A program made the translations under genes and the position numbers. A stretch of DNA of 64,000 bases, taken from an uncultured bacterium (lineage in GTDB: Bacteria; Bacillota; Clostridia; Lachnospirales; Lachnospiraceae). The notes below the pieces were generated by a model. It worked only from the letters and a program-made list of their open reading frames with translations, did not search any database and was not told the DNA's origin. Shown here in pieces: positions 16,242-25,951 of the stretch (position 1 is the stretch's first letter; the number at the start of each line of letters is the position of its first letter). The stretch spans positions 17,983 to 81,982 of the forward strand of contig CAJMNR010000009.1 of NCBI GenBank assembly GCA_905214875.1, given 5' to 3'.

Positions 16242-18260
16242 ATGACAAAAGGTTTTTTACCAATTTGTAAGCAGGATATGATCGACAGAGGAATCGAGCA
16301 GCTGGATTTTGTATTTGTAATCGGTGATGCTTATGTTGACCATACATCCTTCGGACCTGCAATTATCAGCCGTGTGTTAGAAGCTAATGGATATTCCGTA
16401 GGTATTATCTCACAACCGGACTGGAAGGATAAAAACAGTATCAATATTTTAGGAGAACCAAGACTTGGATTCTTAGTTTGCGGCGGTAACATGGATACGA
16501 TGGTTAACCACTATACCGTTGCGAAGAAAAAACGTAAGGTAGATAACTATACGCCAGGCGGTGTTATGGGCAAACGTCCAGACCGTGCGACGATTGTGTA
16601 TAGTAAATTAATCCGTCAAATGTATAAGGATAAGCCAATCATCATCGGTGGAATCGAAGCATCCCTTCGAAGAATGGCACACTATGATTACTGGGGCGAT
16701 GATGTAAGAAAGTCCATCTTATTAGATTCCGGAGCAGATATCATTTCTTATGGTATGGGCGAGAAATCCATTGTTGAGATTGCAGATGCATTAGCAAGTG
16801 GAATCGAAGTGCAATATGTGACATTTATCGATGGTACGGTATATAAGACAAAAGATATCTCTGGTGTATACGACTATATCATGTTACCAAGTTATGAAGA
16901 GATTGTTGCAAGTAAACGTAAGTTTGCAGAAAGCTTCTACACACAGTATTTAAACACAGACCCATATGCTGCGAAGAAGTTAATCGAGCCATATAAAGAC
17001 GGTACGTATATCGTACAGAATACGCCTTCTAAGCCATTGACTCAGGAAGAAATGGACTGGGTATATTCTCTTCCTTATATGAGAAATTACCACCCATCTT
17101 ATGAAAAAGACGGCGGTATTCCTGCACTTGCAGATCTTAAATTCAGCTTAACGAATAACCGTGGCTGTTTCGGTGGCTGCAGTTTCTGTGCCCTTACATT
17201 CCATCAAGGAAGAATCATGCAGACAAGAAGCCATGAATCCATTGTGGATGAAGCAAAGATCATGATAGAAGACAAAGACTTCAAAGGCAATATCTTTGAC
17301 GTTGGCGGACCAACTGCAAACTTTAGACATACCGCATGTGAGAAACAAAATACTCATGGTGCATGTCCAAAGAAACAATGTTTATTCCCAAAACCATGTA
17401 AGAATTTAAAGATCGACCACAAAGATTTTTCTTCCTTACTCAAGAAGCTTCGTGAGCTTCCAAAAGTAAAACATGTATTTATCCGTTCTGGTATTCGTTT
17501 CGATTACCTCATTAATGATCCGGATGATACATTTATCAAAGAATTATGTGAACACCACGTAAGCGGTCAGTTAAAGGTTGCTCCTGAGCATATCAGCGAC
17601 AGGGTATTAGACTTAATGGGCAAACCTGAAAATGCTGTTTATGAGCGTTTCATGAAGAAATATAAACAAGTAAATAATCAGTTAGGAAAGAAACAGTACG
17701 TAGTTCCTTACCTTATGTCTTCTCACCCAGGTTCTTCTCTAAAAGAAGCAATCGAGCTTGCAGAATACATTCGTGATCTTGGCTATATGCCAGAACAGGT
17801 ACAGGATTTCTATCCAACACCTTCTACATTATCTACTTGTATGTACTATACAGAACTAGATCCAAGAACGATGCAGAAAGTTTACGTGCCAAAGACTCCA
17901 CACGAAAAGGCAATGCAGCGTGCATTAATCCAGTATCGCAATCCGAAAAACTACGATCTGATCATTGAAGCATTAGTAACAGCCGGTCGTGAAGATTTAA
18001 TCGGCTTTGACAAGAAATGTCTTGTTCGTCCTGCGTATAAAGATAAGGACCGTTTTGGAACAAAGAGAAATCCAAAGACAGGTGCAAAAGCTGTAAGAAC
18101 GGCAGACAAAGATCGCAGACAAGCTGGAAAAGGGCCAAAAGGAAAAGCAGACCGTAACGGTAAGTATGAAAAATCCGGCTTTGGACCAAACGCTACAAAA
18201 GAGCGTGGTGGCAAGAAGAAAAAAGCAATTCGTAACGTTCATAAAGCAAAAAAAGCATAA
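16242..18260 (+). CDS. YgiQ-family radical SAM protein
   Basis: A 672-residue protein. An N-terminal domain typical of YgiQ (GDAYVDHTSFGPAIISRVLE) precedes the radical SAM core, whose cluster motif is CFGGCSFC (about residues 309-316, CxxxCxxC). Several further Cys occur near residues 365-383 (CEKQNTHGACPKKQCLF). The last 80 residues are Lys/Arg-rich and low in complexity, which suggests contact with RNA or the ribosome. The family is widely conserved but its reaction is not established. The start follows GGAG at 9 bases. Confidence 0.88.
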   Translation: MTKGFLPICKQDMIDRGIEQLDFVFVIGDAYVDHTSFGPAIISRVLEANGYSVGIISQPDWKDKNSINILGEPRLGFLVCGGNMDTMVNHYTVAKKKRKVDNYTPGGVMGKRPDRATIVYSKLIRQMYKDKPIIIGGIEASLRRMAHYDYWGDDVRKSILLDSGADIISYGMGEKSIVEIADALASGIEVQYVTFIDGTVYKTKDISGVYDYIMLPSYEEIVASKRKFAESFYTQYLNTDPYAAKKLIEPYKDGTYIVQNTPSKPLTQEEMDWVYSLPYMRNYHPSYEKDGGIPALADLKFSLTNNRGCFGGCSFCALTFHQGRIMQTRSHESIVDEAKIMIEDKDFKGNIFDVGGPTANFRHTACEKQNTHGACPKKQCLFPKPCKNLKIDHKDFSSLLKKLRELPKVKHVFIRSGIRFDYLINDPDDTFIKELCEHHVSGQLKVAPEHISDRVLDLMGKPENAVYERFMKKYKQVNNQLGKKQYVVPYLMSSHPGSSLKEAIELAEYIRDLGYMPEQVQDFYPTPSTLSTCMYYTELDPRTMQKVYVPKTPHEKAMQRALIQYRNPKNYDLIIEALVTAGREDLIGFDKKCLVRPAYKDKDRFGTKRNPKTGAKAVRTADKDRRQAGKGPKGKADRNGKYEKSGFGPNATKERGGKKKKAIRNVHKAKKA

Positions 18261-18286
18261 GTAACTAAGGAGAAAGGATTGGTAGT

Positions 18287-18916
18287 ATGAAAATAGAAGT
18301 TGGTGCATTTGGTTATATTCAAAGTAAAAAGAAGTGGTATATGAGCAGAGTACTCCTATATGCTGCAATAGCAATCGCTATCTTTATATTTGGACTTTGT
18401 GTCAATAAGTTTAATCGTGCAAATATCTTTACTATTTTAGCAGTGTTAATGGTCTTACCGGCAGCAAAGGCAATGGTTGCGTATATTCTCTTTGCCAAGT
18501 ATCATTCGGTAAGCAAGGACCGATATGAAGCGGTCTATGACGCACTGGCTTCCAATCTGGACTCTGTGCATCCTCTTTGTGAGGTCATGCAAACAACAAG
18601 CGTAATCGATCAAAAGGTTACGCTTTTTACTGATGTCGTATTTACCTCCAATGATAAGGTGATGAACTTAGATTTCGTGCTTATGACAAAGCGAGGCTTA
18701 TATGCGCTTGTCGGTAAGTCAGGCCAAGATACCAAGTATTTGTTATCTTACCTAAAAGAAATCATGAAACAACACAATTACTTTGGAGAAATCAAAGTGA
18801 CAGAAAAAGAAGAAAAGTTTCTATCGTATGCAAAAGCGGTAGGGGTAAATGGAATCAGTGACGACGACTTAAATGTGAAAGTGGTCCAAACGATGCAAAT
18901 CTATATTGTAAAATAA
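18287..18916 (+). CDS. Conserved-looking two-helix membrane protein, unknown function
   Basis: A 209-residue protein with two adjacent transmembrane helices (about residues 20-40 and 47-70) followed by a soluble domain of about 130 residues. That domain has an alternating beta/alpha pattern (VTLFTDVVFTSNDKVMNLDF; RGLYALVGKSG). I do not recognise the family. It is tightly placed between the YgiQ and RluA genes (26 and 12 base gaps) and so is probably part of the housekeeping operon. The start has AAGGAGAAAGGA upstream. Confidence 0.6.
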   Translation: MKIEVGAFGYIQSKKKWYMSRVLLYAAIAIAIFIFGLCVNKFNRANIFTILAVLMVLPAAKAMVAYILFAKYHSVSKDRYEAVYDALASNLDSVHPLCEVMQTTSVIDQKVTLFTDVVFTSNDKVMNLDFVLMTKRGLYALVGKSGQDTKYLLSYLKEIMKQHNYFGEIKVTEKEEKFLSYAKAVGVNGISDDDLNVKVVQTMQIYIVK

Positions 18917-18928
18917 AAGGAAGCAGAC

Positions 18929-19909
18929 ATGAGAGAATTAAAAATCGGAAAACAGGAAGCTGGACAGCGTCTTGATAAATTCTTAGAAAAATATCTTGAT
19001 GAGGCGCCAAAGAGCTTTTTCTATAAAATGCTTCGTAAGAAGAACATCACATTGAATGACAAGAAGGCAGAAGGTCCGGAACGTCTTGCCGTGGATGATA
19101 TCGTAAAGCTTTGGCTTTCAGAAGAAACCATCGAAAACTTCAGAAGCAAGAAGGAAGAAAGTGCAAAAGTACTTGAGACCATCGAAACTGAAAAGCTAGA
19201 TATCATTTATGAAAATGACCATGTGCTTTTAATCAATAAGCCAGCAGGCATGCTATCGCAAAAGGCACAAAAGGACGACGTATCGTTAATCGAGCATATG
19301 ACCAACTATTTGTTAGAGACGAATCAGCTGACTTACGAGCAGATGGCAACGTTCCGTCCGGGAATCTGTAACCGCCTTGACCGTAACACGTCAGGAATCA
19401 TCGTTGCAGGAAAGAGTTTATTTGGCCTTCAGACAATGGGCGAAATCATCAAGAATCGTGATGTAGATAAATACTATTACTGTATCGTAAAAGGAAAGGT
19501 TTCTGAGAAACAGCTAATCGACGGGTATTTATTTAAGCATAAGAACCGCAATAAGGTTACGATCACAAAAGAGCCTGTGGAAGATGCCGATTATATCAAG
19601 ACAGAATATGAACCAGTAAAGTCCAATGAGGAATTAACGCTTCTTCGTGTAAAATTAATTACTGGCCGTTCCCATCAGATCCGTGCCCATTTACAAAGCA
19701 TTGGCCATCCAATCATCGGAGACGGAAAATACGGGGATGTCCGCATTAATAAAGAGATGAAGAAGAAATATAAATTAAAACATCATTTATTACACGCAAG
19801 GGAATTACATTTCAAAGAAATGCCGGATGAGCTAAGTGATCTTGCAGGAAAGGTCATTTACGCACCGCTTCCAGATTACTTTGAAAAGATTATCAAGAAC
19901 GAATTTTAA
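18929..19909 (+). CDS. RluA-family 23S rRNA/tRNA pseudouridine synthase
   Basis: A 326-residue enzyme with an N-terminal S4 domain (about residues 10-75) and a catalytic core containing the RluA signature CNRLDRNTSGIIVAGKS (Asp near residue 154). The family motif RSHQIRAHLQSIGHPIIGD lies near residues 248-266. It makes pseudouridine in 23S rRNA or tRNA, and the RluC/RluD/RluE-type site cannot be assigned. AAGGAAG precedes the ATG. Confidence 0.88.
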   Translation: MRELKIGKQEAGQRLDKFLEKYLDEAPKSFFYKMLRKKNITLNDKKAEGPERLAVDDIVKLWLSEETIENFRSKKEESAKVLETIETEKLDIIYENDHVLLINKPAGMLSQKAQKDDVSLIEHMTNYLLETNQLTYEQMATFRPGICNRLDRNTSGIIVAGKSLFGLQTMGEIIKNRDVDKYYYCIVKGKVSEKQLIDGYLFKHKNRNKVTITKEPVEDADYIKTEYEPVKSNEELTLLRVKLITGRSHQIRAHLQSIGHPIIGDGKYGDVRINKEMKKKYKLKHHLLHARELHFKEMPDELSDLAGKVIYAPLPDYFEKIIKNEF

Positions 19910-19933
19910 TTGGTAAGTCAGGGGAGGGATAAC

Positions 19934-20470
19934 ATGCCATCATGGAATTCAAGAGGGCTTAGAGGTTCGATGCTAGAGGAACTTGTGAATCTGACAAATG
20001 AGAAGTATCAGAACAATCATCTTGCGCTGATTCAGAAGATTCCAACGCCAATCAAGCCAATTCGAATCGATAAGGAAAGCAGGCATATTACTCTTGCCTA
20101 TTTTGAACAAAAGAGTACGGTCGATTACATTGGAACCGTGCAGGGCGTGCCAGTTTGCTTTGATGCAAAAGAGTGCGCGACAGATACGTTTCCATTACAG
20201 AACATCCATGCCCACCAGGTAGAATTCATGGAAGAGTTCGAACGACAAAAAGGAATAGCATTTTTCCTTATTTACTTTAAAAAGAAAAATATTTTTTATT
20301 ATTTGACATTTCAGAAATTAAAGTTTTTTTGGGATCGTGCAGCAGCAGGTGGCAGAAAAAGCTTTCATTATGACGAATTAGATGAAGAATATATTATTAC
20401 ATCAAAAAATGGTGTATTTGTTCACTATTTAGAAGCACTAAGTAGAGATTTGACGTCTAGGGATAATTAG
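19934..20470 (+). CDS. recU: Holliday junction resolvase RecU
   Basis: A 178-residue protein with an N-terminal SRGLRGSMLEELVNLTNEKY segment typical of RecU. The nuclease core carries KSTVDYIGTVQGVPVCFDAKE (catalytic Asp and the Asp-Glu-Lys metal site, about residues 71-91) and the FPLQNIHAHQVEFMEEF motif. RecU resolves recombination junctions in Firmicutes in place of RuvC. The start at 19934 follows GGGGAGGG; an upstream TTG-initiated extension is unneeded. Confidence 0.9.
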   Translation: MPSWNSRGLRGSMLEELVNLTNEKYQNNHLALIQKIPTPIKPIRIDKESRHITLAYFEQKSTVDYIGTVQGVPVCFDAKECATDTFPLQNIHAHQVEFMEEFERQKGIAFFLIYFKKKNIFYYLTFQKLKFFWDRAAAGGRKSFHYDELDEEYIITSKNGVFVHYLEALSRDLTSRDN

Positions 20471-20509
20471 TGTATAACTATAACAAAATATGCCAAGGAG
20501 GAATTGTTC

Positions 20510-21301
20510 ATGAAGTTAGGATTTATTGGCTGTGGTAACATGGCTACAGCAATTATTAATGGAATTGTGAGTAATAATATTGTAAAAGCAGAAGAAATTA
20601 TCGTATCAGATAAAAGCGGTGCAGCTGCAGAAAGAATGAAGCCTTTTGGCATCACTGCAATCAACGACAATAGAGAAATTGTAAAACAATGTGATATTAT
20701 CGTATTTGCGGTGAAACCTCAGTTTATTGGCGAAGTTACAGACGAGATCAAAGATCTTGTGACGAAAGAAAAGCTATTTATCAGTATCGTAGCAGGAAAG
20801 ACTATCGAATGGTTTAACGAACACCTTACTAAGGACATGAAATTAGTTCGTACAATGCCAAACACTCCAGCATTAGTAGGAGAAGGCATGACAGGTGTCT
20901 GTGCCAATGAGAACGTAACAAAAGAAGATATGGACGAAGCGTTAAGAATCTTAAAAGGATTCGGAAAAGCAGAAGTCGTACCTGAAAGATTAATGGACGT
21001 TGTTGTAAGCGTAAGCGGTAGTGCACCAGCATATGTCTTCATGTTTATCGAAGCTATGGCAGATGCTGCAGTAGCAGACGGAATGCCAAGAGCGCAAGCA
21101 TATGAATTCGCAGCCCAAGCAGTAATGGGAAGCGCAAAGCTTATGATGGAAACTGGAAAACATCCAGGCGAGCTAAAAGACATGGTATGCAGCCCAGGCG
21201 GAACAACGATCGAAGCTGTAAGAGTGTTAGAACAAAAAGGATTTAGAAGCGCTGTGATTGAAGCTATGAAGGCTTGCGCAGAGGTTTCTAGAAGACTTTA
21301 G
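20510..21301 (+). CDS. proC: Pyrroline-5-carboxylate reductase
   Basis: A 263-residue enzyme for the last step of proline synthesis. It has an N-terminal NADP-binding Rossmann motif GFIGCGNMATAIINGI and the family core RTMPNTPALVGEGMTGVC. The C-terminal signature is MVCSPGGTTIEAVRVLEQKG. The start at 20510 is fixed by AAGGAGG 8 bases upstream; a TTG two codons earlier is not needed. A terminator follows, ending this housekeeping run. Confidence 0.92.
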   Translation: MKLGFIGCGNMATAIINGIVSNNIVKAEEIIVSDKSGAAAERMKPFGITAINDNREIVKQCDIIVFAVKPQFIGEVTDEIKDLVTKEKLFISIVAGKTIEWFNEHLTKDMKLVRTMPNTPALVGEGMTGVCANENVTKEDMDEALRILKGFGKAEVVPERLMDVVVSVSGSAPAYVFMFIEAMADAAVADGMPRAQAYEFAAQAVMGSAKLMMETGKHPGELKDMVCSPGGTTIEAVRVLEQKGFRSAVIEAMKACAEVSRRL

Positions 21302-21366
21302 GTGTAGGATGTAAAAATTAGATAGAGTTGTTTTTATAAATGGTTATATTATATGGCTGAATTATT

Positions 21367-21392
21367 TGGCTATGTGATATAGCCATTTTTTT
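21367..21392 (+). terminator. Intrinsic terminator after proC
   Basis: TGGCTAT (21367-21373) pairs with ATAGCCA (21379-21385) around a 5-base loop, followed by seven T. It separates the housekeeping genes from the polysaccharide locus. Confidence 0.8.
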
Positions 21393-21488
21393 GTGATCAA
21401 GATTTGCTCTTCTGTTTAGAAAGGAAAAATGTCAAAATGGGCACTTTTTAGTGGAATTAGCATATATTAAGAGTAGGAGGGGATTTTT

Positions 21489-23987
21489 ATGCAGAAGGAA
21501 CTTAAAGTATTTAGCACTTTGGACGAAGTCAGATCCTATAGCAGTGAGATAGAAGGAAAAGCAATCGTGTATGTAGATGAAGCGGATAGACTTAAGAAAT
21601 ACATGATAAAAAAGAAATCTAGGAATCTAATGAAATATCCAAAAATAATTCCATTTGGAATACGTGGCGTAGAATTTACACAAGGTGAAGACGGTTGGAT
21701 TATTGTTAATGGTACGGGTACAGGAAGTGGTAATGTCGGTATTGGAACGCTGCCTGCATTTACACAAGAGTATATGGAGAAGTACTTTAAAGGGAAAAAG
21801 ATGGTTTTATTAATAGAAAGACAATTTGAGAAGGGTGAAAATAATACTGGTAGAATTGAAAACTTTGGTTTTAATTATTCTAAAACAGGATTTATTAAAA
21901 ACAACTCACTGTTTGAGAAAACAGTAATTAATTTGGATACGACAAATATTAACTTTGCATCGGATATTACATTATTCGTTGGACAATCTATCGGGACTTA
22001 CACAAATTATAAGTTTCGGGTACAGATCGAAATTACAGATGGTGATACAATTACAGAGTATGAAGAGCCAGATAGTTATCAAAAAGATGATATCATTGTT
22101 TTTGAAACAAAAACACACTATATTATTAGAGAATTTGACGATGATAAGGTCAATATAATTGAACTTGGTGGAAAATCAGTGGAGGAGTCAGGTACAAGCA
22201 ATTATGACAATAAACCTGCTTTTGATAAATATATCTCGTTAATCAAAAAATATCCAAACAAAGGATATAAGCTATATATTCCATCTGGCGTATTTTTAAC
22301 CTCTCCAGTTCATGTGGATTGCAACAATTTTAGCTTAGTAGGAACCGATGATAATGTGTTTAGTCGATCCTATATTTCGGCATTAGAAAATCAAGATTAC
22401 ATTATAAAAATAGGTGGAACAAAAGAAGTACTAGGAAAAGATGAAACCGGTAAATCTTTAGATAAGATACCTATATTAAGAAGGTTTGCATCAATAAAGA
22501 ATATTGTGTTTACAACATGTTTTCATAATGGCCATTATGGGGATCAACAAGGAGCTTGCAAAAAAACGAAGCATTTAAACTATGGGGCGTTATTTTTAGA
22601 CGGAGTAACGTATAGTACTTTTGATAAACTATTCTTTTTTAATATTTATGGAAGTGGATTATGTATAAGGTCATCCTGGGAGTGCTATTTTGGAACACTT
22701 AATTTTAGAAGTATAGTAGGATTTGATAAGTATGGAATTTATGCCATGAAATCATCACAACTAACTTCTGGTGGGCCAGTTCCTAATATTAGTGCATGTG
22801 AGTGGGCTTCAATCATGTTTGAAGGTGTATCAGGAACTTATATTTACGCAGAACCTGGTAGTGGATTTACGAACAATGAGTTTGGCATAATTAATGCAGA
22901 AGTCAATATGTGTGTCTCAGAGGCGGGATTTAAGAGTGGAAAAATTATTTCTTGGGAAGAAACAGAGAGTTATATTGGACATTATTTGTTTAATGGAATG
23001 AGTCGTGGAAATACGATTACGTCAATTTGTATCTGTAATAATAATTATGATATGAAGGCAACGGATCCTAATACTGGAGAAACTCATTATTTTCGGGCTG
23101 TAATCGCAAATGACTTACCAGCAAATACTTCTACGTATGATCGAAATGAAGCAATTGCGGTAGGAAATATTTCTGTAAGGCCAACTGGTGGTTACTGGCA
23201 TGTGTATTATAAAAATGGTGATGGACTTGGTAGAGCATCGATTGGAAATTTAGTGATTGGTGATCAGCATATGAGTAGAATCGTAAGTTTAAAAAATGCA
23301 AAACCACCTAAGATGCTTTCCTATCCACAAGGAAATGGAGATTATATATATTCGTATCCTTATAGCACCTGCGCTTGTTATGATGAAGAGGGATTATCTG
23401 AACTAAAGCTTATGGCTTGTCATCCGGGCACAGATAATAGTATAAAATATCTAGTGCAAGATGCTTATGTGCAAATTAATGATCCAAATAAATACTATAT
23501 GTATGTTTATGTGAAAGCAGATGTTACACCTTTTGAATTAATTTATTTGCAAGCTAAGTATGGTAAAAGCTGTAGGACTAAATCTTATGGAACAGGTCAT
23601 TTACAAAGAATACGAATTGTTTTACCAACGTTTACATCAAAATATGATCCGCAAGATAGAAAATGGGGATTTCGAACAACTTGTTCTAGCCTAAAAATAG
23701 ATGGTTGGTACTTTGAACCAAGGTATATGGCAGTTCCTGCAACTTCAATTACTGCAAATGCTAAGAGTATAACTTTGCAAAAAGGGGATACAAGTCAGCT
23801 AAACGTAACGGTATTACCTAATGATACGACAGATACGCAGATTACTTATATCAGCTTAGATACTTCTATTTGTACGATAGATACTACTGGAAAAATTGTG
23901 GCTGTCGCAGAAGGAACAACAAAGTTGATTGCTTTAGCCGGAGACAGTGATAAATGGGTTGAATGTAGTATTCATGTGCAAAGTTAA
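21489..23987 (+). CDS. Pectate-lyase-fold (beta-helix) protein with C-terminal Big2 domain
   Basis: An 832-residue protein. The N-terminal 240 residues lack a signal peptide and begin with short beta-rich segments. A pectate-lyase superfamily entry motif follows (DNKPAFDKYISLIKK, then GYKLYIPSGVFLTS, about 240-275), and beta-helix turns run to about 620 (for example FDKLFFFNIYGSGLCIRSSW). The last 85 residues form a Big2 Ig-like domain (SITLQKGDTSQLNV; ISLDTSICTID). The plan resembles phage tail spikes and polysaccharide-active enzymes. It opens the polysaccharide locus with an AGGAGGGG ribosome site, so acting on or with that polymer is a reasonable guess. The absence of an export signal is odd. 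Confidence 0.65.
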   Translation: MQKELKVFSTLDEVRSYSSEIEGKAIVYVDEADRLKKYMIKKKSRNLMKYPKIIPFGIRGVEFTQGEDGWIIVNGTGTGSGNVGIGTLPAFTQEYMEKYFKGKKMVLLIERQFEKGENNTGRIENFGFNYSKTGFIKNNSLFEKTVINLDTTNINFASDITLFVGQSIGTYTNYKFRVQIEITDGDTITEYEEPDSYQKDDIIVFETKTHYIIREFDDDKVNIIELGGKSVEESGTSNYDNKPAFDKYISLIKKYPNKGYKLYIPSGVFLTSPVHVDCNNFSLVGTDDNVFSRSYISALENQDYIIKIGGTKEVLGKDETGKSLDKIPILRRFASIKNIVFTTCFHNGHYGDQQGACKKTKHLNYGALFLDGVTYSTFDKLFFFNIYGSGLCIRSSWECYFGTLNFRSIVGFDKYGIYAMKSSQLTSGGPVPNISACEWASIMFEGVSGTYIYAEPGSGFTNNEFGIINAEVNMCVSEAGFKSGKIISWEETESYIGHYLFNGMSRGNTITSICICNNNYDMKATDPNTGETHYFRAVIANDLPANTSTYDRNEAIAVGNISVRPTGGYWHVYYKNGDGLGRASIGNLVIGDQHMSRIVSLKNAKPPKMLSYPQGNGDYIYSYPYSTCACYDEEGLSELKLMACHPGTDNSIKYLVQDAYVQINDPNKYYMYVYVKADVTPFELIYLQAKYGKSCRTKSYGTGHLQRIRIVLPTFTSKYDPQDRKWGFRTTCSSLKIDGWYFEPRYMAVPATSITANAKSITLQKGDTSQLNVTVLPNDTTDTQITYISLDTSICTIDTTGKIVAVAEGTTKLIALAGDSDKWVECSIHVQS

Positions 23988-24340
23988 GACATATAAAGAT
24001 AGGACGCATGAACTATAGTTTGAAAAAATGCAATTGTTAAAAATTTACAATTTTGTTAAAAAGATTTCATTTATAATTGTGGTGTATTACAATTGCAACA
24101 AATGGAAAAAAACGGTAAAATTTATTTATGGAAAAATAGTAAATATTACTCGGATGATAAGGGCTAAGGTACTAATTAAAGTATTAATTGACAGAAAAAA
24201 CGGTATTAATGTTTGAAAAAGGAGTAAAAAGTACTAACGATAATAAAAAGGAAAAAAAGGGGGCTAGCAAAGGACATAAGAAAAAGAAAATTAAATACGA
24301 AAACAAAAGTACCAATAATGTGCTAGAAGGTAGGAAGAGT
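23988..24340 (+). other. AT-rich intergenic region before the initiating transferase
   Basis: About 350 very AT-rich bases. Open frames here (for example 24028-24216) have low-complexity composition and no ribosome site, and I do not accept them as genes. An in-frame Lys-rich extension of the downstream transferase to 24209 or 24188 is possible but lacks a ribosome site. No terminator or -35/-10 pair of good spacing was found. Confidence 0.5.
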
Positions 24341-25732
24341 ATGGGAAAATTCAATAAAGGAGCGAGTACTAATCTGTATTATATGATAAGCGATTGTGTA
24401 TTTGGGGTGCTGGCATTTGTCTTAGCAGCAATAGGTTCACGTTTATACATCGACGCTTTTCGTAAAGGTTACATAATTATCAGTATTGCATTTATGGTTG
24501 TGTACATTTTATCTAGCAAAGAAGCTAGGAGGTACAATGTCACGACATTTTTTTATGTCGACCGCTGTTGTAAGAAAGTAACAAATTCTTATATCATCGC
24601 AATTGCAGTCGTTGGAATGGTACTTTATTTTGATGATGGGAAGAATTTGAGCAGAAGCTTTCTTGGATTGTTTATTGCATTTAGTTATTGCTTGATGTTA
24701 GTTAGCGCATTTACTATGAGATATTGGATTAAGAGCGGAAAAATTAACACAGAGAGAACAATCTTGATCGGAAGTAAAGAGAATTATAAGAAGTTTGAGT
24801 ATTTCTTAGCTAAATCAAGTATGGAAGTAGACGTGATAGGATACGTATCGTTAGGAGAGCTTAAGGAAGATGAAAAAGAACAATATCTTGGTACCGTGGA
24901 TGAACTAGAAAAAATATTACATGAGAATGCAGCAGATCAAATCTACATCATGGTAAAAGAACAGAAAGATATCTTAGAAATACAAAGATATATCAATATG
25001 TGTAATGATATGGGACTAACGGCGCGAGTAATCTTAGACTCCTTTGAACCGGGGAATGCACAGAGCTATGTCAGTGCAGTTGGTACCTATCCTGTAGTAA
25101 CTTATCATACAGTTACACTGAACGCATCTTCTAAAGCATTGAAGCGTCTGGTTGATATCATTGGTTCCATAGTTGGAATTATTCTTTTTTCGCCTATCAT
25201 GCTTGTAACAGCAATTGCTATTAAGCTGGATTCTCCGGGACCCGTATTATTTAAGCAGGTGAGAGTAGGGTTAAACGGAAGAAAATTCAATATCTATAAA
25301 TTCCGTAGTATGTGTAATAATGCAGAGGCAATGAAACGAAAACTAATGGATCAGAATGAAATGGGTGACGGGTTTATGTTTAAAATCCAGGATGACCCAA
25401 GAGTAACGAAGGTAGGAAAATTTATTAGGAAGACGAGTATTGACGAACTACCACAGTTTTTTAATGTCCTGATTGGTAATATGTCATTAGTTGGTACAAG
25501 ACCACCGACTGTTGACGAAGTGGACAAATATGAGAGAAATCATTGGAGACGTATCAGTATTAAGCCTGGAATTACAGGATTATGGCAAGTAAGTGGACGT
25601 AGTTCCATAACAGATTTTGGCCAGATTGTAGAATTAGATACTCGTTATATTGATGACTGGAATGTATTTATGGATTTAAAAATTATGATTCAAACAGTAT
25701 TTATGGTTATAAGGAGAAAAGGAGCTTACTAA
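24341..25732 (+). CDS. Polyprenyl glycosylphosphotransferase (initiating sugar-1-P transferase)
   Basis: A 463-residue membrane enzyme that would place the first sugar phosphate on undecaprenyl phosphate. It has four N-terminal transmembrane helices, a CoA-binding-like middle domain (about residues 135-260) and another helix near 285-305. The C-terminal bacterial sugar transferase domain has KQVRVGLNGRKFNIYKFRSM, DELPQFFNVLIGNMSLVGTRPP and KPGITGLWQVSGRS. GGTAGGAAG precedes the ATG at 24341. The frame stays open upstream for 51 more codons with Lys-rich content, so a longer N-terminus cannot be excluded. The sugar is not readable from sequence. It is expected to start synthesis of the locus's repeat unit. 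Confidence 0.88.
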   Translation: MGKFNKGASTNLYYMISDCVFGVLAFVLAAIGSRLYIDAFRKGYIIISIAFMVVYILSSKEARRYNVTTFFYVDRCCKKVTNSYIIAIAVVGMVLYFDDGKNLSRSFLGLFIAFSYCLMLVSAFTMRYWIKSGKINTERTILIGSKENYKKFEYFLAKSSMEVDVIGYVSLGELKEDEKEQYLGTVDELEKILHENAADQIYIMVKEQKDILEIQRYINMCNDMGLTARVILDSFEPGNAQSYVSAVGTYPVVTYHTVTLNASSKALKRLVDIIGSIVGIILFSPIMLVTAIAIKLDSPGPVLFKQVRVGLNGRKFNIYKFRSMCNNAEAMKRKLMDQNEMGDGFMFKIQDDPRVTKVGKFIRKTSIDELPQFFNVLIGNMSLVGTRPPTVDEVDKYERNHWRRISIKPGITGLWQVSGRSSITDFGQIVELDTRYIDDWNVFMDLKIMIQTVFMVIRRKGAY

Positions 25733-25747
25733 GTAGTTAGCTCCTTT
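25718..25747 (+). terminator. Possible weak terminator at the end of the initiating transferase gene
   Basis: AAAGGAGCT (25718-25726) pairs with AGCTCCTTT (25739-25747) over 9 bp with a 12-base loop spanning the stop codon. The following T tract is short (TTTATAT). It could be a leaky terminator before the loaP gene, and so a natural target for antitermination. Confidence 0.4.
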
Positions 25748-25835
25748 ATATACAAAGGGAAAAGACACTTTAAAGGTGTTAGTGGATTAGATCCAGTACA
25801 AAGATTATAGTTTGGAAATCGTCGCTTTGTCGCGT

Positions 25836-25862
25836 TTTCAATTATAGTTCTTATAGTTGAAA
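25836..25862 (+). promoter_or_regulatory. Leader hairpin upstream of loaP
   Basis: TTTCAATTATA pairs with TATAGTTGAAA (one G-U) around a 5-base loop, 90 bases before the loaP start. LoaP proteins act through an RNA hairpin in the leader of the operons they control, so this is a candidate recognition element. I could not compare it with a motif model. Confidence 0.35.
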
Positions 25863-25951
25863 TCACAGCATTACTTCATATGATAAAAGAGCTAAGGTAT
25901 ACCTATGATGTAATGTATGGCGAAGCATGCCCAAAATTGAGGAGGAAGAAT

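Noticed and set aside
23755..23985. Big2-like domain as a separate gene
   Set aside because: It is in phase with the beta-helix protein with no stop or new start, so it is a C-terminal domain.
24028..24216. 62-codon frame in the AT-rich gap
   Set aside because: Low-complexity Lys/Ile/Val composition, no ribosome site, and it overlaps the possible extension of the next gene.
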